From an uncultured Desulfovibrio sp. (GTDB lineage Bacteria > Desulfobacterota > Desulfovibrionia > Desulfovibrionales > Desulfovibrionaceae): a stretch of 32,333 nucleotides of DNA. Location of the stretch: positions 1 to 32,333 of the forward strand of contig CALUWU010000072.1 in NCBI GenBank assembly GCA_944324555.1. Reading direction: 5' to 3'. Position 1 is the stretch's first letter; each line of letters starts with the position of its first letter. The notes under the pieces are model-generated. The model had not been told where the DNA came from and searched no databases. It saw only the letters and a list, made by a program, of their open reading frames with translations. Shown here in pieces: positions 1-8,942 of this stretch. Position numbers and translations under genes: made by a program.

Positions 1-44
1 AAGAAGAGAGGAAAGAAGACTGAGACATTCCCCTTGCCCATATG

Positions 45-220
45 TGCGGGTTTTGGGAGACATGGGGAAGGTTGAGGGGGAACCACGGGAACGCTTTTCC
101 TCGCTTCGCTACGGAAAGGCTGGGCCCTTTTCGCCGCGAGCAGCGGCAGGCCGTGCCCGTCAGGCGCCTTGGCGCCTGACGGACATCGACAGCAGAGCAA
201 AGGGGTTTCTTCCCCCTCAA
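45..220 (+). repeat. Dispersed structured repeat, family 1, copy 1
   Basis: Non-coding repeat just beyond the 3' end of gap. Its ends are perfect 11-base inverted arms, TTGAGGGGGAA at 72-82 and TTCCCCCTCAA at 210-220. A GC-rich inner hairpin lies at 155-184 (14-base arms, 2-base loop, one mismatch). The order of blocks (GGGGAA, TTTCCTCGCTTCGCT, GGCTGGGCCC, inner hairpin, ATCGACAGCAGAG, GGGGTTTCTTCCCCC) matches copy 3 and, inverted, copy 4. The outer TAATGAGTCC end seen in copies 3 and 4 is missing here. A 227-codon open frame crosses it but looks like a by-product of composition. No gene is seen in 1-241. Confidence 0.85.
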
Positions 221-241
221 AAAAATACAGAGAGTCTGCCC

Positions 242-1240
242 TTAGCAGTCCTGAGCGACGCGGCGCAGGAGGCGGGCAAGCTGGTTGGTGAAGCCGGCTT
301 CGTTATCGTACCAGATGATGACCTTGACCATGCTGCCGCCCATGACCTGGGTGGAGAGGGCGTCCACGACGCCGCCGTGGGTATCGCCCTTGAAGTCGAT
401 GGACACCAGCGGTTCTTCACAGTAGCCGAGGGCGTCCTTGAGGGCTCCCTCGCTGGCCGCCTTGAGAGCGGCGTTGACCGCTGCGATGTCGCAGGGCTTT
501 TCCACTTCGCAGGTAAGATCGACAAGAGAAATATCGGGGGTGGGGACGCGTACGGACATGCCGTCGAGCCGGCCTGCCAGCTCGGGCAAAATAAGCCCGA
601 TCGTCTTGGCGGCGCCCGTGGACGTGGGGATCATGGACACGGCGCCGGCGCGGCCGCGACGCAGGTCCTTGTGGGAGCCGTCAAGGATGCGCTGGCTCAT
701 GGTGTAGGAATGAATGGTGGTCATTAGCCCGTGACGGATACCGAAGGACTCCTGAAGCACCTTGACCACGGGCGCCAGACAGTTTGTCGTGCAGGAAGCC
801 GCGGAAATGACCTTGTGCGAAGCGTTGTAGGCGTCGGTATTCACGCCCATGACGACGCTGACGTCGGCCGTTTTACAGGGAGCGGAGATAACGACCTTTT
901 TCGCGCCGCGATCAAGATGCCAGGCGAGAGCGTCGCGATCCTTGAGGGTTCCGGTGGTTTCCACGGCGATGTCGATGCCGAGAGAGCCCCATTCCCATTC
1001 GCCCGTCTTGCGGCGCGTGACGGCTATGTGGCGTCCGTTGACGATGATGCCGTCCTCGTCGTGGCCGACGGTCCCCTGAAAGGTTCCATGTACGGAATCG
1101 TACTTGAAAAGATGCGCCAGCTGGGCGTTGTCGGCGCGGGCGTTGACGGCGGCGACGACAATGTCTTCAGAATCAGCCAGAAGGCGCAGGAGGTAACGGC
1201 CGATACGGCCGAAGCCGTTCATCCCCAGTTTTACGGACAT
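242..1240 (-). CDS. gap: Type I glyceraldehyde-3-phosphate dehydrogenase
   Basis: Cytosolic enzyme that oxidises glyceraldehyde-3-phosphate to 1,3-bisphosphoglycerate, or runs in reverse in gluconeogenesis. The 332-residue length is normal. The Rossmann motif NGFGRIGR is at 8-15, the catalytic cysteine is C150 in ASCTTNC with H177 as general base, and the C-terminal WYDNEAG motif is present. The Asp that usually follows Asn33 and selects NAD is Ala34 (VNARAD), and the Pro normally found in the DGPHKDL region is Ser189 (DGSHKDL). Both changes are typical of NADP-accepting GAPDHs, so cofactor use is uncertain. The ATG has a GGAG ribosome site about 9 bases upstream. It follows fba by 86 bases and is probably cotranscribed with it. 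Confidence 0.97.
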   Translation of the reverse strand: MSVKLGMNGFGRIGRYLLRLLADSEDIVVAAVNARADNAQLAHLFKYDSVHGTFQGTVGHDEDGIIVNGRHIAVTRRKTGEWEWGSLGIDIAVETTGTLKDRDALAWHLDRGAKKVVISAPCKTADVSVVMGVNTDAYNASHKVISAASCTTNCLAPVVKVLQESFGIRHGLMTTIHSYTMSQRILDGSHKDLRRGRAGAVSMIPTSTGAAKTIGLILPELAGRLDGMSVRVPTPDISLVDLTCEVEKPCDIAAVNAALKAASEGALKDALGYCEEPLVSIDFKGDTHGGVVDALSTQVMGGSMVKVIIWYDNEAGFTNQLARLLRRVAQDC

Positions 1241-1326
1241 ACTCGCTACTCCAGGTGGTTGCGAAGGATAAGGAAAGGGCAGAGCGGCCTTCCATGCCGT
1301 TCTGCCCGAAATAAGGAAAGGACTCT

Positions 1327-2339
<1,013 letters not shown>

Positions 2340-2442
2340 AGGCCGTCGGCGCGGGCTTCCGCATTTTCGCGGGCGCCGCGCGCGAGGGAAGCGAGGCGTT
2401 TCCTTTCCTGAAACGCGGGATGTGCGCCGCGCGTCTGAAAAA

Positions 2443-3201
2443 TCAGAAGATATCCATTCCTTCCAGCGCGTGCATGCCGTCTTCATCCGTAAATTCAAAA
2501 CGCAGGGGCGTAATTGTAATATAGCCGCGATTAAGCATATCCTTGTCCGACCCGGCGTTGATGGTGTGCGGCGGAATCTCCCCGCCCAGCCACCAGTAGG
2601 GCTCCCCGCGCGGATCGCGCCGTTCTTCGTAGCCGTTGACCCAGACCGCCGTCGTCTGCGCGCAAATCTTGACGCCTTTGGCCTGCGAAAGCGGCCCGCG
2701 CGGATAATTGAGATTGACCACGCGACGCGGCGCAAGGCGGTTCCAGGCGATGCGTTCCGCCAGGCGCACGGCATGGCGGGCCTGTTCCAGCACGTCGTCG
2801 TCCGGCGAGGCCACGTCGCAGGAGACGGCAAGGCTCGGCAACGCCTCGTGCGCGGCCTCCGTGGCCGCGCCCACCGTGCCGGAATAAAGAATGTCCGGCC
2901 CGACGTTGGGGCCCGCGTTGATGCCGGAAATCACGAGATCGGGACGTTTCTTGAGCAGGACGGCCAGCGCGAGCTTGACGCAGTCCGTCGGCGTGCCGTA
3001 CAGGCCGAGGCCCTCGAAATCGTCCTCGCGCAGGCGCTGGGCGCGCAAGGGTTCAAAGACGGTCAGGGAGTGCCCCACGCCGGACTGCTGGCGCATGGGC
3101 GCAACCACATGCACGGTATGCCCGGCCTCGCGCAGGGCCGCGTACAGGGCGCGCAGGCCGGGCGCCCGAATGCCGTCGTCGTTGGTCAGCAATACATCCA
3201 T
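2443..3201 (-). CDS. surE: 5'/3'-nucleotidase SurE
   Basis: SurE removes phosphate from nucleoside 5'- and 3'-monophosphates and is linked to stationary-phase survival. The start is placed at MDVLLTNDDG because the family begins exactly there; the frame stays open 24 codons further upstream, but that stretch has no family character. Metal-binding residues are visible: D8 and D9 in TNDDG, S40 in QQSGVGHS and the Asn of SGINAGPNVG. The resulting 252 residues are normal for the family. The ribosome site is poor (a CCGGGG-like stretch), so expression may be low. It is divergent from the OB/HD nuclease gene, 74 bases away, and lies upstream of fba on the same strand. Confidence 0.95.
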   Translation of the reverse strand: MDVLLTNDDGIRAPGLRALYAALREAGHTVHVVAPMRQQSGVGHSLTVFEPLRAQRLREDDFEGLGLYGTPTDCVKLALAVLLKKRPDLVISGINAGPNVGPDILYSGTVGAATEAAHEALPSLAVSCDVASPDDDVLEQARHAVRLAERIAWNRLAPRRVVNLNYPRGPLSQAKGVKICAQTTAVWVNGYEERRDPRGEPYWWLGGEIPPHTINAGSDKDMLNRGYITITPLRFEFTDEDGMHALEGMDIF

Positions 3202-3275
3202 TTGACAATACCCCGGAAAGAAGGAACTCTCTCTAGACAGCCGGACGACGCGTTCCGGCCGCAGAGGAAGCATAT

Positions 3276-4304
3276 ATGGAAAAAGGCATTGCCGTCAAAG
3301 ATATCGCAGCGGGCGCCGAGGCGGAAGGCGTCTTCGCCGTGACGCAGGCCGCGCAGGCGCAGTCGCGCAACGGCCCCTACTGGCGCCTGACGCTTGCCGA
3401 CGCCAGCGGCAGCGTCGAGGCGAAGATCTGGTCTCCCCTGAGTCAGGAATTTACGGAAATCCCCGTCGGAGCGCTGGTCTGGGCGGAGGGACGCGCCGGA
3501 ACCTATCGTGAACAGGTGCAGCTGACCATCGAACACATGCGCCTGCTGGACGAGGCGGAAAGCGCCGCCGTGGATCTTGCCGCGCTGATGCCCGCCAGCC
3601 CGTTTCCGCTGGACGACATGATGGACGAGCTGACGGGCCTCATCAAGGAAGAGATGATCCATCCCGGCTGGCGCAAGCTGACGCAATCCGTCTTCAGGGA
3701 CGAGGAGCTGCGGGCGGCTTTCCGCGTCTGCCCCGCGGCCAAGGGCGTGCATCACGCCTACGCGGGGGGGCTGCTGGAACATACGCTGAGCGTTTTCCGG
3801 CTGTGCCGCCGCTTTGCGGATCAGTACGCGGAGCTGGATCGCCAGACGCTGCTTGCCGGGGCGCTCTTTCACGACTTCGGCAAGATACGCGAATTTTCCG
3901 GCGGCATTGCCAACGATTACACGGATGAAGGCCGCCTGATCGGGCATCTGGAACTCGGCGTGGAAATGCTGGCGCCGTTTCTGGCGAAGTCGGGGCTTGA
4001 AGAAGGCCTTCAAAGGCATCTGCGCCACCTTATCCTGAGTCATCACGGAACGGCGGAATTCGGCGCGGTGCGCCTGCCGCAGACCGCCGAAGCGCTGGCG
4101 CTCCATTTTGCCGACAACATGGACGCCAAGATGGCGCAATGCCGCGATCTGTTCGCGCAACTTCCGGAAGGGGGATGGACGCCGTATCAGGCGACCCTCA
4201 ACCGGGCGCTTTACAAGGGGCCGCGGACGCCGGAGACAAGCGCGGGCAAGGCCAGGACGAAGAACAGGACGGCCCCCCGCGAAGAACTTCTATCCCTGTT
4301 GTGA
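3276..4304 (+). CDS. OB-fold/HD-domain nuclease, YhaM-like
   Basis: The architecture matches the YhaM 3'-5' exoribonuclease family: an N-terminal OB-fold (about residues 1-95, with the strand pattern PYWRLTLADASGSVEAKIW), then an HD phosphohydrolase domain. HD ligands are visible: the His of LLEHTLSV, H199-D200 in LFHDFGK, the His pair in LSHHG, and the late Asp of HFADNMDAK. It probably degrades RNA or single-stranded DNA in the cytosol. The length is 342 residues; the last 40 or so are basic and low in complexity. The ATG follows GGAAG. It leads an operon with tmk, whose start is 7 bases after this stop. A TTGACA at 3202-3207 may belong to its promoter, but no good -10 was found. Confidence 0.88.
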   Translation: MEKGIAVKDIAAGAEAEGVFAVTQAAQAQSRNGPYWRLTLADASGSVEAKIWSPLSQEFTEIPVGALVWAEGRAGTYREQVQLTIEHMRLLDEAESAAVDLAALMPASPFPLDDMMDELTGLIKEEMIHPGWRKLTQSVFRDEELRAAFRVCPAAKGVHHAYAGGLLEHTLSVFRLCRRFADQYAELDRQTLLAGALFHDFGKIREFSGGIANDYTDEGRLIGHLELGVEMLAPFLAKSGLEEGLQRHLRHLILSHHGTAEFGAVRLPQTAEALALHFADNMDAKMAQCRDLFAQLPEGGWTPYQATLNRALYKGPRTPETSAGKARTKNRTAPREELLSLL

Positions 4305-4311
4305 GGCCGCC

Positions 4312-4956
4312 ATGTTTATTTCATTTGAAGGCATCGAAGGCGCGGGCAAGTCCACCGCCATGGCGCTGCTGGCCGAAGCGTTGCGCCTTCGCGGTCATGA
4401 CGTCGTGGAAACCCGCGAACCGGGCGGATGCAGTCTGGGACGCCTCCTGCGCCCCATCCTGCTGGACGCGCGCAGCGGAGACCTGAGCAGCCGCGCGGAA
4501 CTCTTTCTCTTTCTTGCCGATCGCGCCCAGCATGTGCATTCGCAAATCCGCCCGGCGCTGGAAGCCGGCAACATTGTCCTTTGCGATCGCTTCACGGATT
4601 CCACCATCGTCTATCAGGGCGCCGGGCGCGGCCTTGATCCCGATACCCTGCGCCGGATCAACCTGCTGGCGACGGGAGGACTCGCGCCGGATCTGACCTT
4701 TCTGCTCGACGTGCCCGTGGCCGTGGGCCTTGAGAGAGCGGGCATACGCAATCGCCGGGAAGGCACCGTCATCAGCGAGGGGCGTTTTGACAGCGAAAGC
4801 CTGAATTTCCATGAACGCATCCGCCAGGGTTATCTGGCGCTTGCCGCCGAAGAACCCCGGCGCATCGCCATTATCGACGCGCGCCAGCCCGTCGACGACA
4901 TTCTGCTCCAGTGCCTGAGCACGGCGGAAGCGGCCATGAGCGGACTTGCGGAATAG
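4312..4956 (+). CDS. tmk: Thymidylate kinase
   Basis: Phosphorylates dTMP to dTDP with ATP in DNA precursor synthesis; normally essential. The start is MFISFEGIEGAGKST because the P-loop of the family begins about six residues from the N terminus; the frame is open further upstream, but only through the 3' part of the preceding gene. The P-loop GIEGAGKST is at 7-15, D92-R93-F94 is the dTMP-site motif (DRF where many have DRY), and YQGAGRGLD follows. An arginine-rich lid (IRNRREGT) and GRFDSESLNFHERI are also visible. The 214 residues are normal length. It sits between the YhaM-like gene (7-base gap) and the deacetylase (21-base gap), so the three are probably one transcript. Confidence 0.96.
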   Translation: MFISFEGIEGAGKSTAMALLAEALRLRGHDVVETREPGGCSLGRLLRPILLDARSGDLSSRAELFLFLADRAQHVHSQIRPALEAGNIVLCDRFTDSTIVYQGAGRGLDPDTLRRINLLATGGLAPDLTFLLDVPVAVGLERAGIRNRREGTVISEGRFDSESLNFHERIRQGYLALAAEEPRRIAIIDARQPVDDILLQCLSTAEAAMSGLAE

Positions 4957-4977
4957 GAATCCGCCGGAGACAGCAGC

Positions 4978-6339
4978 ATGCAGGAACATCACGGCAGCGC
5001 GCCGCTTGAGGCGCGGCGACGCCTTGGCGTCGTTTTCTTTCCGGCCTTTGACTGGGCCATTTCGCCCACGCACCCGGAACGCGAGGAGCGCCTGCTCTAC
5101 ACGCGGGATCAGTTGCAGGAAGAAGGGCTTTTCGACATTCCCGGCATCAGCGAGCATCGCCTGACGCCCGCGACCTTCGCCCAGATAGAACGGGCGCATT
5201 TCTGTCTGCCTTCCGTGCGTTCCGTATGCACGGAATCGCACCTTGCGGCCGCGGGCGGCGCCATCACCGCCGCGCGCCTTGTCATGGAAAAAAAGGAAGA
5301 CAAGGCCTTTGCGCTCGTGCGCCCTCCCGGGCATCACGCCATGCGCGTGTCGCACGGCAATCGCGGTTTCTGCAATATCAACAATGAGGCGGTGATGACG
5401 GAATTCATCCGGGATCGCTATCCGCATCCCGAGGGACGTCCGCTGCGTATCGCCATTGTGGATACCGACGTGCATCACGGCGACGGATCGCAGGATATTT
5501 TCTGGAACGACCCGCATACCCTGTTCATTTCCCTGCATCAGGACGGGCGCACGCTCTATCCGGGCACGGGTTTCCCGCAGGAATGCGGCGGCCCCGGCGC
5601 GCTGGGGCGCACCATCAACATTCCCCTGCCCCCGGAAACGGCCGACGCCGGCTACCTGCACGCCGTCGAACACGCCGTCCTGCCCATACTTGAAGAATTC
5701 AAGCCGGATATCATCATCAATTCCGCCGGACAGGACAATCACTTTTCCGATCCGCTGGCCAACATGAAGTTGTCGGCGCAGGGCTACGCGGCCCTGAACA
5801 CGGCCATTAATCCGCACATCGCGGTGCTGGAAGGCGGTTATTCCATCCGGGGCGCGCTGCCCTATGTGAACCTGGGCATCTGTCTGGCCCTGGCGGGACT
5901 GCCGGCGGACGACATCCGGGAGCCGGACTGGACGCCGGCCGCGGAACGCCAGAGCCCGAAAACAGGCGAGTACATCGCCCGTTTGTGCGACGCCATTGTG
6001 GAACTGTACCGCCGCCCGCCGGCCCGCCCCGAAGAAGGACGCGAAGAAGACGGCTGGTGGGTACGGAACAAGCATATCTTTTATGATACCGACATGTTGC
6101 GCGAAGGTCAGACGGAAGCCTGGCGCCTGTGCCCCGACTGTTCCGGGCTTGGCCGCATTGAAACGGCCTCGGAGCGGACGGCCCGCTCCCTGTGCGTCCT
6201 GATCCCGCGCCACGCCTGCCCGCGCTGCCGCGAGGAAGGCAGACGGCTGGCGCGCGACGCGGAACGCTCCGGACGCTACGCCCATACGCTGCTGCTCGAC
6301 GGCGACGACGCGGGAGCGGCGGCCGGACGGGAGGAATAA
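4978..6339 (+). CDS. Histone-deacetylase-family hydrolase with C-terminal Cys module
   Basis: Zinc-dependent deacetylase of the arginase/HDAC fold; bacterial members act on acetylated polyamines or protein lysines, and the substrate cannot be told here. Catalytic residues are present: H119-H120 in PPGHHAMR, metal ligands D164 and H166 in DTDVHHGDG, D253 in SAGQDNHFSDP, and transition-state Tyr Y288 in EGGYS. The 453 residues exceed the usual 310-370. The extra C terminus carries two CxxC pairs, C385/C388 (CPDCSGLGRIE, like half of a DnaJ zinc-finger repeat) and C414/C417 (CPRC), suggesting a small zinc module. The ATG follows GGAGACAGCAGC. It is the last gene of the nuclease-tmk operon; its stop overlaps the terminator of the facing gene. 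Confidence 0.9.
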   Translation: MQEHHGSAPLEARRRLGVVFFPAFDWAISPTHPEREERLLYTRDQLQEEGLFDIPGISEHRLTPATFAQIERAHFCLPSVRSVCTESHLAAAGGAITAARLVMEKKEDKAFALVRPPGHHAMRVSHGNRGFCNINNEAVMTEFIRDRYPHPEGRPLRIAIVDTDVHHGDGSQDIFWNDPHTLFISLHQDGRTLYPGTGFPQECGGPGALGRTINIPLPPETADAGYLHAVEHAVLPILEEFKPDIIINSAGQDNHFSDPLANMKLSAQGYAALNTAINPHIAVLEGGYSIRGALPYVNLGICLALAGLPADDIREPDWTPAAERQSPKTGEYIARLCDAIVELYRRPPARPEEGREEDGWWVRNKHIFYDTDMLREGQTEAWRLCPDCSGLGRIETASERTARSLCVLIPRHACPRCREEGRRLARDAERSGRYAHTLLLDGDDAGAAAGREE

Positions 6340-6374
6340 AAAAGGGCGGCGCGCCGATCTCCGGCGCGCCGCCC
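6338..6374 (-). terminator. Rho-independent terminator of the facing small gene
   Basis: A perfect 13-base stem (6344-6356 with 6362-6374, loop 6357-6361) is followed on the minus strand by six T. It lies 20 bases beyond the stop of the minus-strand gene at 6394-6744 and touches the deacetylase stop codon. On the plus strand the stem may also end deacetylase transcripts, but there is no T run on that side. Confidence 0.85.
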
Positions 6375-6393
6375 TGCGATGATTTGAAAATAT

Positions 6394-6744
6394 TTACGAT
6401 TCGACAACGGGGACATAATCCGGCGTCGAGATCTGATCCGTTGCTTCCAGTTTGAAAATCACGGGACGCAAACCGTCGTTACAGCTGCAAATGGCGACGC
6501 CGGGCGTTCTTATCCAGTCGCCATAATAAAAAAGTTCCTTTCCGCTGCCGTGCGCCAGGGCGAACACATATTGATAGACAGCTTTCCAGGCTTCGGCGCA
6601 AAAACCGGCCGGCATGGCGTAATCGGCCTCGAAGGTCTGCCCCTGACGCAGCATGGGACAGGGGCCAAGCCCCTCGACGCCATATTCCCGCGCCAGCTCC
6701 GCGTCAAACGTCTTTTTCAGTACCGTGATTCTGACTTTCTTCAT
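6394..6744 (-). CDS. TIGR04076-type small protein
   Basis: A 116-residue protein of unknown function resembling the TIGR04076 family: start MKKVRITVLK, a GPCPML cysteine, GQTFEADY, then PAGFCAEAW and the C-terminal CSCNDGLRPVIFKLEA. Conserved Cys and Asp residues hint at metal or redox chemistry, but no reaction is known. The start is set by homology to the family N terminus and a GGGAGG site upstream; the frame is open for a further 258 codons upstream, but that is antisense to the next gene. It is divergent from the flavoprotein at 6910. No signal peptide or membrane segment is seen. Confidence 0.8.
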   Translation of the reverse strand: MKKVRITVLKKTFDAELAREYGVEGLGPCPMLRQGQTFEADYAMPAGFCAEAWKAVYQYVFALAHGSGKELFYYGDWIRTPGVAICSCNDGLRPVIFKLEATDQISTPDYVPVVES

Positions 6745-6909
6745 GCCGCAAGCCCTCCCGGGTCCGCGAAAACGGTTCTCGTCGCTTTCCCCGGACGCGC
6801 CTGTCCCGCAGGGCCGCGCCGCAGGGGAAACAGTTTCAGACAAGATAACCATGCCGCCCCGGGCGTCAAGTTCAACGCATCTTTTCACCCCGCACCAAGG
6901 AGCGTGTTC

Positions 6910-7584
6910 ATGAAAATCATTGCCGTCAACGGCAGTCCCCGCAAGAAGGGGAATACGGCCGCCGTTCTGGAACACTTTCTGAACGGCGCGCGCGACGCCG
7001 GCGCGGACGCGCGTCTTGTTCATCTTTACGACCTGCGCTTTACCGGCTGTCGCAGCTGCTTTGCCTGCAAGCTGCGCGACGGCGCGTCCTACGGTCGTTG
7101 CGCCGTCAGGGACGATCTGTCGCCGCTGCTGGAAGAGCTTGCCGGCGCGGACGGCGTCGTGCTCGGCAGCCCCGTCTATTTCGGCAACGTCACCGGCGAA
7201 ATGCGCTCCTTTCAGGAACGGTGGCTTTTTCCCTATTGCGTCTATGACAAGGAAGACAGCACCATCGCGCCCCGCCGCCTTGCGACGGCCTGCCTTTATA
7301 CGATGAACGTCAATGAAGAAGCCATGATACAATACGGTTATCAGCAGACCCTCGCCGTCATGGAAAACTTCATCGCCCACATTTTCAGCAAGCCGGAAGC
7401 CTACTTCGTGACGGATACCTGCCAGTTTGACGACTACGGCAAGTATGTTGCCACGCGCTTTTCCGAAACCGAAAAGCGCCGCCGCCGGGAAACCGTCTTT
7501 CCTCTGGAATGCCGGCACGCCTCGGAAATGGGACGGCGCATCGTCGAACGCGCCGAGCGTCAGGCGGAACGCGAAAGGCGATAG
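6910..7584 (+). CDS. NADPH-dependent FMN reductase / iron-sulfur flavoprotein-like
   Basis: A flavodoxin-fold protein of 224 residues. The FMN phosphate loop NGSPRKKGNT is at 7-16 and the second FMN contact, GSPVYFGNVTGEM, lies near 93-105. Between them is a cysteine cluster, C47-x2-C50-x2-C53-x10-C64. The first three cysteines have the spacing of the compact iron-sulfur flavoprotein (Isf) motif; the last gap is longer than the usual 4-7. It may therefore carry an Fe-S cluster as well as FMN and act in cytosolic electron transfer or oxidant removal. The start ATG has AAGGAG upstream; the frame is open upstream only through sequence antisense to the neighbour. Confidence 0.88.
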   Translation: MKIIAVNGSPRKKGNTAAVLEHFLNGARDAGADARLVHLYDLRFTGCRSCFACKLRDGASYGRCAVRDDLSPLLEELAGADGVVLGSPVYFGNVTGEMRSFQERWLFPYCVYDKEDSTIAPRRLATACLYTMNVNEEAMIQYGYQQTLAVMENFIAHIFSKPEAYFVTDTCQFDDYGKYVATRFSETEKRRRRETVFPLECRHASEMGRRIVERAERQAERERR

Positions 7585-7615
7585 CCCTGCCGCATGGCCT
7601 GCGTCCCCTTTGAAA

Positions 7616-7765
7616 AAGCGCGTTGGGGGGAGGATGGGGGGTCTGGGGGGAAGGAAACGCCCCTTGCGCGCCAGCCGCGACCGGATGGCGGCCGCAGGCC
7701 GTGCCCGTTGCGACGAAGGAAGCTACGGGCATCGACAGCAGAGATAAGGGGGTTTCCTTCCCCCC
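7616..7765 (+). repeat. Dispersed structured repeat, family 1, copy 2 (divergent)
   Basis: Fills the gap between two converging genes. It shares with the other copies GCGCGTTGGGG, AGGATGGGG, GGCCGTGCCCGT and GGGCATCGACAGCAGAG. The outer arms differ from copies 1 and 3 but still pair: GGGGGGAAGGAAA (7645-7657) with TTTCCTTCCCCCC (7753-7765), 13 of 13. The inner GC hairpin is reduced to GCCCGT (7703-7708) and ACGGGC (7725-7730). It may terminate both facing genes. No gene is seen in 7585-7790. Confidence 0.8.
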
Positions 7766-7790
7766 GGAAGAACGATTTAGTGTTAACGCC

Positions 7791-8942
7791 CTAGCCGCGC
7801 ACGGCCCGCCGTATGCGGCGCAAGCCCTCCTCCAGAAGCGAACGCGGACAAGCCGCGTTCATCCGCATAAAACCGCGTCCTCCCTCGCCAAAGGTTTCCC
7901 CGTCGTTCAGCGCCACCCGCGCCTTTTCCAGAAAGAACGCGGCAAGGTCGTTGCCGGACAGCCCCAGACGCCGGCAGTCCAGCCAGAGCAGAAAGGTTCC
8001 CTCGGGCATCCGCGTCGTGATTTCCGGCGTTTCCGCATGCAGGAAGTCCACGGCGAACTGGAGATTGCCGCGCAGGTATTCCCGCAACTGCTCCGCGTAG
8101 TCGGCGCACTGCTCGTAGGCCGCAATGACCCCGGCGACGCCCAGCGAGCAGCGCCCGAGCTTGAGACTGTCGCGCTCGCGGGCAAAGGCCTCCAGCAGCG
8201 CGTCATTTTCCGAAAGGACGGCGGCCGAACGCAGATCCGCAAGATTGAACGTCTTGCTGGCGTTGACGCCCACCAGCGAGACGGCGGCCAGCTCCGGCGA
8301 AAGGGTCGGAAAGGGAATATGCCGTCCGCTGAAAACAATATCGCCATGAATTTCGTCGGAAAAAACCACGACGTTGTATTTCAGGCACAGCTCGCCCACG
8401 CGCCGCAGCTCGTCCTCCTCGAAAACGCGCCCCGTCGGATTGTGCGGATTGCACAGCAGCAGAAGGCGCGTGCGCTCTTCGGCGAGTTTCCGCTCCAGAT
8501 CGGCGAAGTCGATACGGTAGCGTCCATCCTCGCAGCGCAACAGCGTTGCGCGCGCTTCGCGCCCGTTCAGGGCGCACAGCCGGAGAAAGGGGGGATAAAT
8601 CGGCAGCATCATGGCCACGCCGTCGCCCGGTCGCGTAAAGGCGCGAATGGCAATGGCCAGCGCCGTTCCCACGGAAGGGCACCAGAGGACGCGCTCCGGC
8701 GCGACATCCCAGCCGAAACTCCGGCGCATCCATCCGGCATAGGCGCTTTCAAACGCGCCGTCGGCCCTGGTGTAGCCGAAGACGCCGCGCCGCGCCGTTT
8801 CCATTATGGCGTCGATCACGGGCTGCGGCGAACGGAAATCGCTGTCGGCTATCCACATGGGCAGGACGTCCGCCGGATAGCTGTCCCATTTGTCGCTGCG
8901 GGTTCCCCGGCGTTCGACAAGCGTATCAAAATCATAGTTCAC
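7791..8942 (-). CDS. MalY/PatB-family C-S lyase (PLP-dependent)
   Basis: Fold-type I PLP enzyme of the MalY/PatB group, which cleaves cystathionine, cysteine or related S-conjugates to thiol, pyruvate and ammonia. Family marks are FDTLVERRGTRSDKWD near the N terminus, CNPHNPTGRVF, FSDEIHGDI, and the PLP lysine K230 in NASKTFNL. The start is set at GTG 8942-8940, because the family begins at NYDFDTL and no ATG is near; GGAG is upstream. This gives 383 residues. The GTG lies inside the permease gene (11-base overlap, different frame), implying translational coupling and a substrate brought in by that transporter. An aminotransferase of the same fold is the alternative, but the N-terminal motif favours a lyase. 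Confidence 0.92.
   Translation of the reverse strand: MNYDFDTLVERRGTRSDKWDSYPADVLPMWIADSDFRSPQPVIDAIMETARRGVFGYTRADGAFESAYAGWMRRSFGWDVAPERVLWCPSVGTALAIAIRAFTRPGDGVAMMLPIYPPFLRLCALNGREARATLLRCEDGRYRIDFADLERKLAEERTRLLLLCNPHNPTGRVFEEDELRRVGELCLKYNVVVFSDEIHGDIVFSGRHIPFPTLSPELAAVSLVGVNASKTFNLADLRSAAVLSENDALLEAFARERDSLKLGRCSLGVAGVIAAYEQCADYAEQLREYLRGNLQFAVDFLHAETPEITTRMPEGTFLLWLDCRRLGLSGNDLAAFFLEKARVALNDGETFGEGGRGFMRMNAACPRSLLEEGLRRIRRAVRG

Noticed and set aside
44..727. A 227-codon frame running from the first repeat into gap
   Set aside because: The first part is the repeat read as protein and the rest is antisense to gap. The similar frame over copy 3 (12195-12641) shows that such peptides come from the repeat, not from selection on protein.
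2391..2416. GCGTTTC/GAAACGC hairpin between surE and fba as a third family 2 fragment
   Set aside because: Only one short stem is shared; the flanking blocks and hairpin order of family 2 are missing, so chance is more likely.
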